From: an uncultured Limnohabitans sp.
GTDB lineage: Bacteria > Pseudomonadota > Gammaproteobacteria > Burkholderiales > Burkholderiaceae_C
Length of the DNA stretch: 6,907 bases
Direction of reading: 5' to 3'
Assembly: GCF_937889215.1 (NCBI RefSeq)
Contig: NZ_CALBEX010000266.1
Location: forward strand, 1 to 6,907
Shown here: positions 6,309 to 6,907 of the stretch, piece by piece
Layout of the letters: every line of letters starts with the position of its first letter
How positions within the stretch are numbered: the stretch's first letter is position 1
The notes under the pieces: model-generated
The model's input: only the letters and a program-made list of their open reading frames with translations
Told to the model about the DNA's origin: nothing
Database searches by the model: none
Position numbers and translations under genes: made by a program

Positions 6309-6318
6309 CCCTTTCAGG

Positions 6319-6907
6319 TCAAGCCGCTGGTTTGGCCTTTGGAGCTCGGCCCATCAGGTAAAACTCGGGGTTGGGCATCATGCCGCTGAAGCTGGCCATG
6401 CGGTTGGAGAGGCCAAAGAAGGCGGTGATGGCCGCGATGTCCCAGATGTCTTCGTCGTCAAAACCGTGCGCGTGCAGGGCGGCGAAATCGGCGTCTTCCA
6501 CCTCGTCTGAGTGGTCGCAAACCTTGAGTGCAAAGTCCAGCATGGCGCGCTGGCGTGGGCTGATGTCGGCCTTGCGGTGGTTGATGGCCACCTGGTCCGC
6601 CACCAAAGGTTTTTTCTCGTAAATGCGCAAGATCGCGCCGTGGGCCACCACGCAATACAGGCAGTGGTTGGCCGCGCTGGTGGTGGTCACGATCATCTCG
6701 CGCTCACCTTTTGTGAGGCCGCTTGTGCGCCCCACCGTCTCGGGGGTCATCAGTGCATCGTGGTAAGCAAAAAAAGCCCGCCACTCGGCCGGACGACGGG
6801 CAAAGGCCAGAAACACATTGGGCACAAACCCGGCTTTTTCTTGCACCTCCAGCACTTTGGCTTTGATGTCGTCTGGCAGGTCATTGATCTCGGGGGCAGG
6901 GTAGCGG
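6319..6907 (-). CDS. AhpD-like peroxidase-related protein, carboxymuconolactone decarboxylase family (partial, 5' end beyond the window)
   Basis: The frame is open from the right edge to the stop at 6319, giving 195 residues; comparison with the family suggests only a few N-terminal residues are missing. A GTG at 6855 could be taken as a start, but the upstream codons (RYPAPEINDLPDDIKAK) look like a true family N terminus, so I keep the frame open to the edge. The redox motif C82-L-Y-C85 with H89 (CxxCxxxH) and the preceding Glu-rich EREM match the AhpD fold, in which paired cysteines reduce peroxides or disulfides. The family hallmarks EKAGFVPNVF and, near the end, GLSNRMASFSGMMPNPEFY match the 'uncharacterized peroxidase-related enzyme' group. 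There is no signal peptide in the visible part. It converges with the TetR gene and is not obviously part of its regulon; its promoter is outside the window. Confidence 0.88.
   Translation of the reverse strand, partial: RYPAPEINDLPDDIKAKVLEVQEKAGFVPNVFLAFARRPAEWRAFFAYHDALMTPETVGRTSGLTKGEREMIVTTTSAANHCLYCVVAHGAILRIYEKKPLVADQVAINHRKADISPRQRAMLDFALKVCDHSDEVEDADFAALHAHGFDDEDIWDIAAITAFFGLSNRMASFSGMMPNPEFYLMGRAPKAKPAA

Noticed and set aside
6304..6321. A short inverted repeat (CCTGA/TCAGG) between the convergent TetR and AhpD-like stop codons
   Set aside because: The stem is only 5 bp and has no T tract on either strand, so it is not called as a terminator.
1..6907. Mobile elements, CRISPR arrays, tRNA or rRNA genes, phage or defence genes
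   Set aside because: No repeats with spacers, terminal inverted repeats, transposase or integrase motifs, or RNA gene signatures were found on either strand.

Overview
The window looks like ordinary chromosomal DNA from a betaproteobacterium, most likely Burkholderiales and probably Comamonadaceae. This is inferred from the moderately high GC, the GC-rich third codon positions that leave long open frames opposite genes, and the style of the proteins; no rRNA or other marker is present to prove it. I see no mobile element, CRISPR array, tRNA or rRNA. Genes fill nearly all of the window, and the longest gene-free stretch is about 200 bases.

Layout from left to right. (1) Positions 1-1363, minus strand: a TRAP-type organic acid uptake operon. 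dctP (periplasmic binding protein) comes first and dctQ (small membrane subunit, cut by the left edge) second, with a terminator-like hairpin between them. A perfect 19-bp palindrome of the FadR/GntR operator type lies upstream of dctP. (2) Positions 1519-3255, minus strand: the electron transfer flavoprotein-ubiquinone oxidoreductase gene, closed by a clear intrinsic terminator. (3) Positions 3256-3405: a divergent promoter region with two spaced copies of a TGASTCA heptamer and a leader palindrome. (4) Positions 3406-4621, plus strand: a two-gene unit of a short-chain dehydrogenase and a hot-dog thioesterase. (5) Positions 4629-5534, minus strand: a COG3687/PF10118 protein called 'metal-dependent hydrolase' in databases but carrying an E, ExxH, E, ExxH di-iron pattern. 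(6) Positions 5535-5630: a divergent region with a 14-bp palindrome. (7) Positions 5631-6308, plus strand: a TetR-family regulator. (8) Positions 6319-6907, minus strand: an AhpD-like peroxidase-related protein, cut by the right edge.

How the genes may work together: ETF-QO passes electrons from acyl-CoA dehydrogenases and similar flavoenzymes to ubiquinone. The neighbouring dehydrogenase and acyl-CoA thioesterase fit acyl-CoA or other carboxylic acid breakdown, and the TRAP transporter would import an organic acid. The TetR gene and the PF10118 gene form a divergent pair that looks like a local regulator-target unit. The parts worth following up are the predicted di-iron chemistry of the PF10118 protein and the palindromes placed in each regulatory gap. 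No clearly new multi-gene system is visible.
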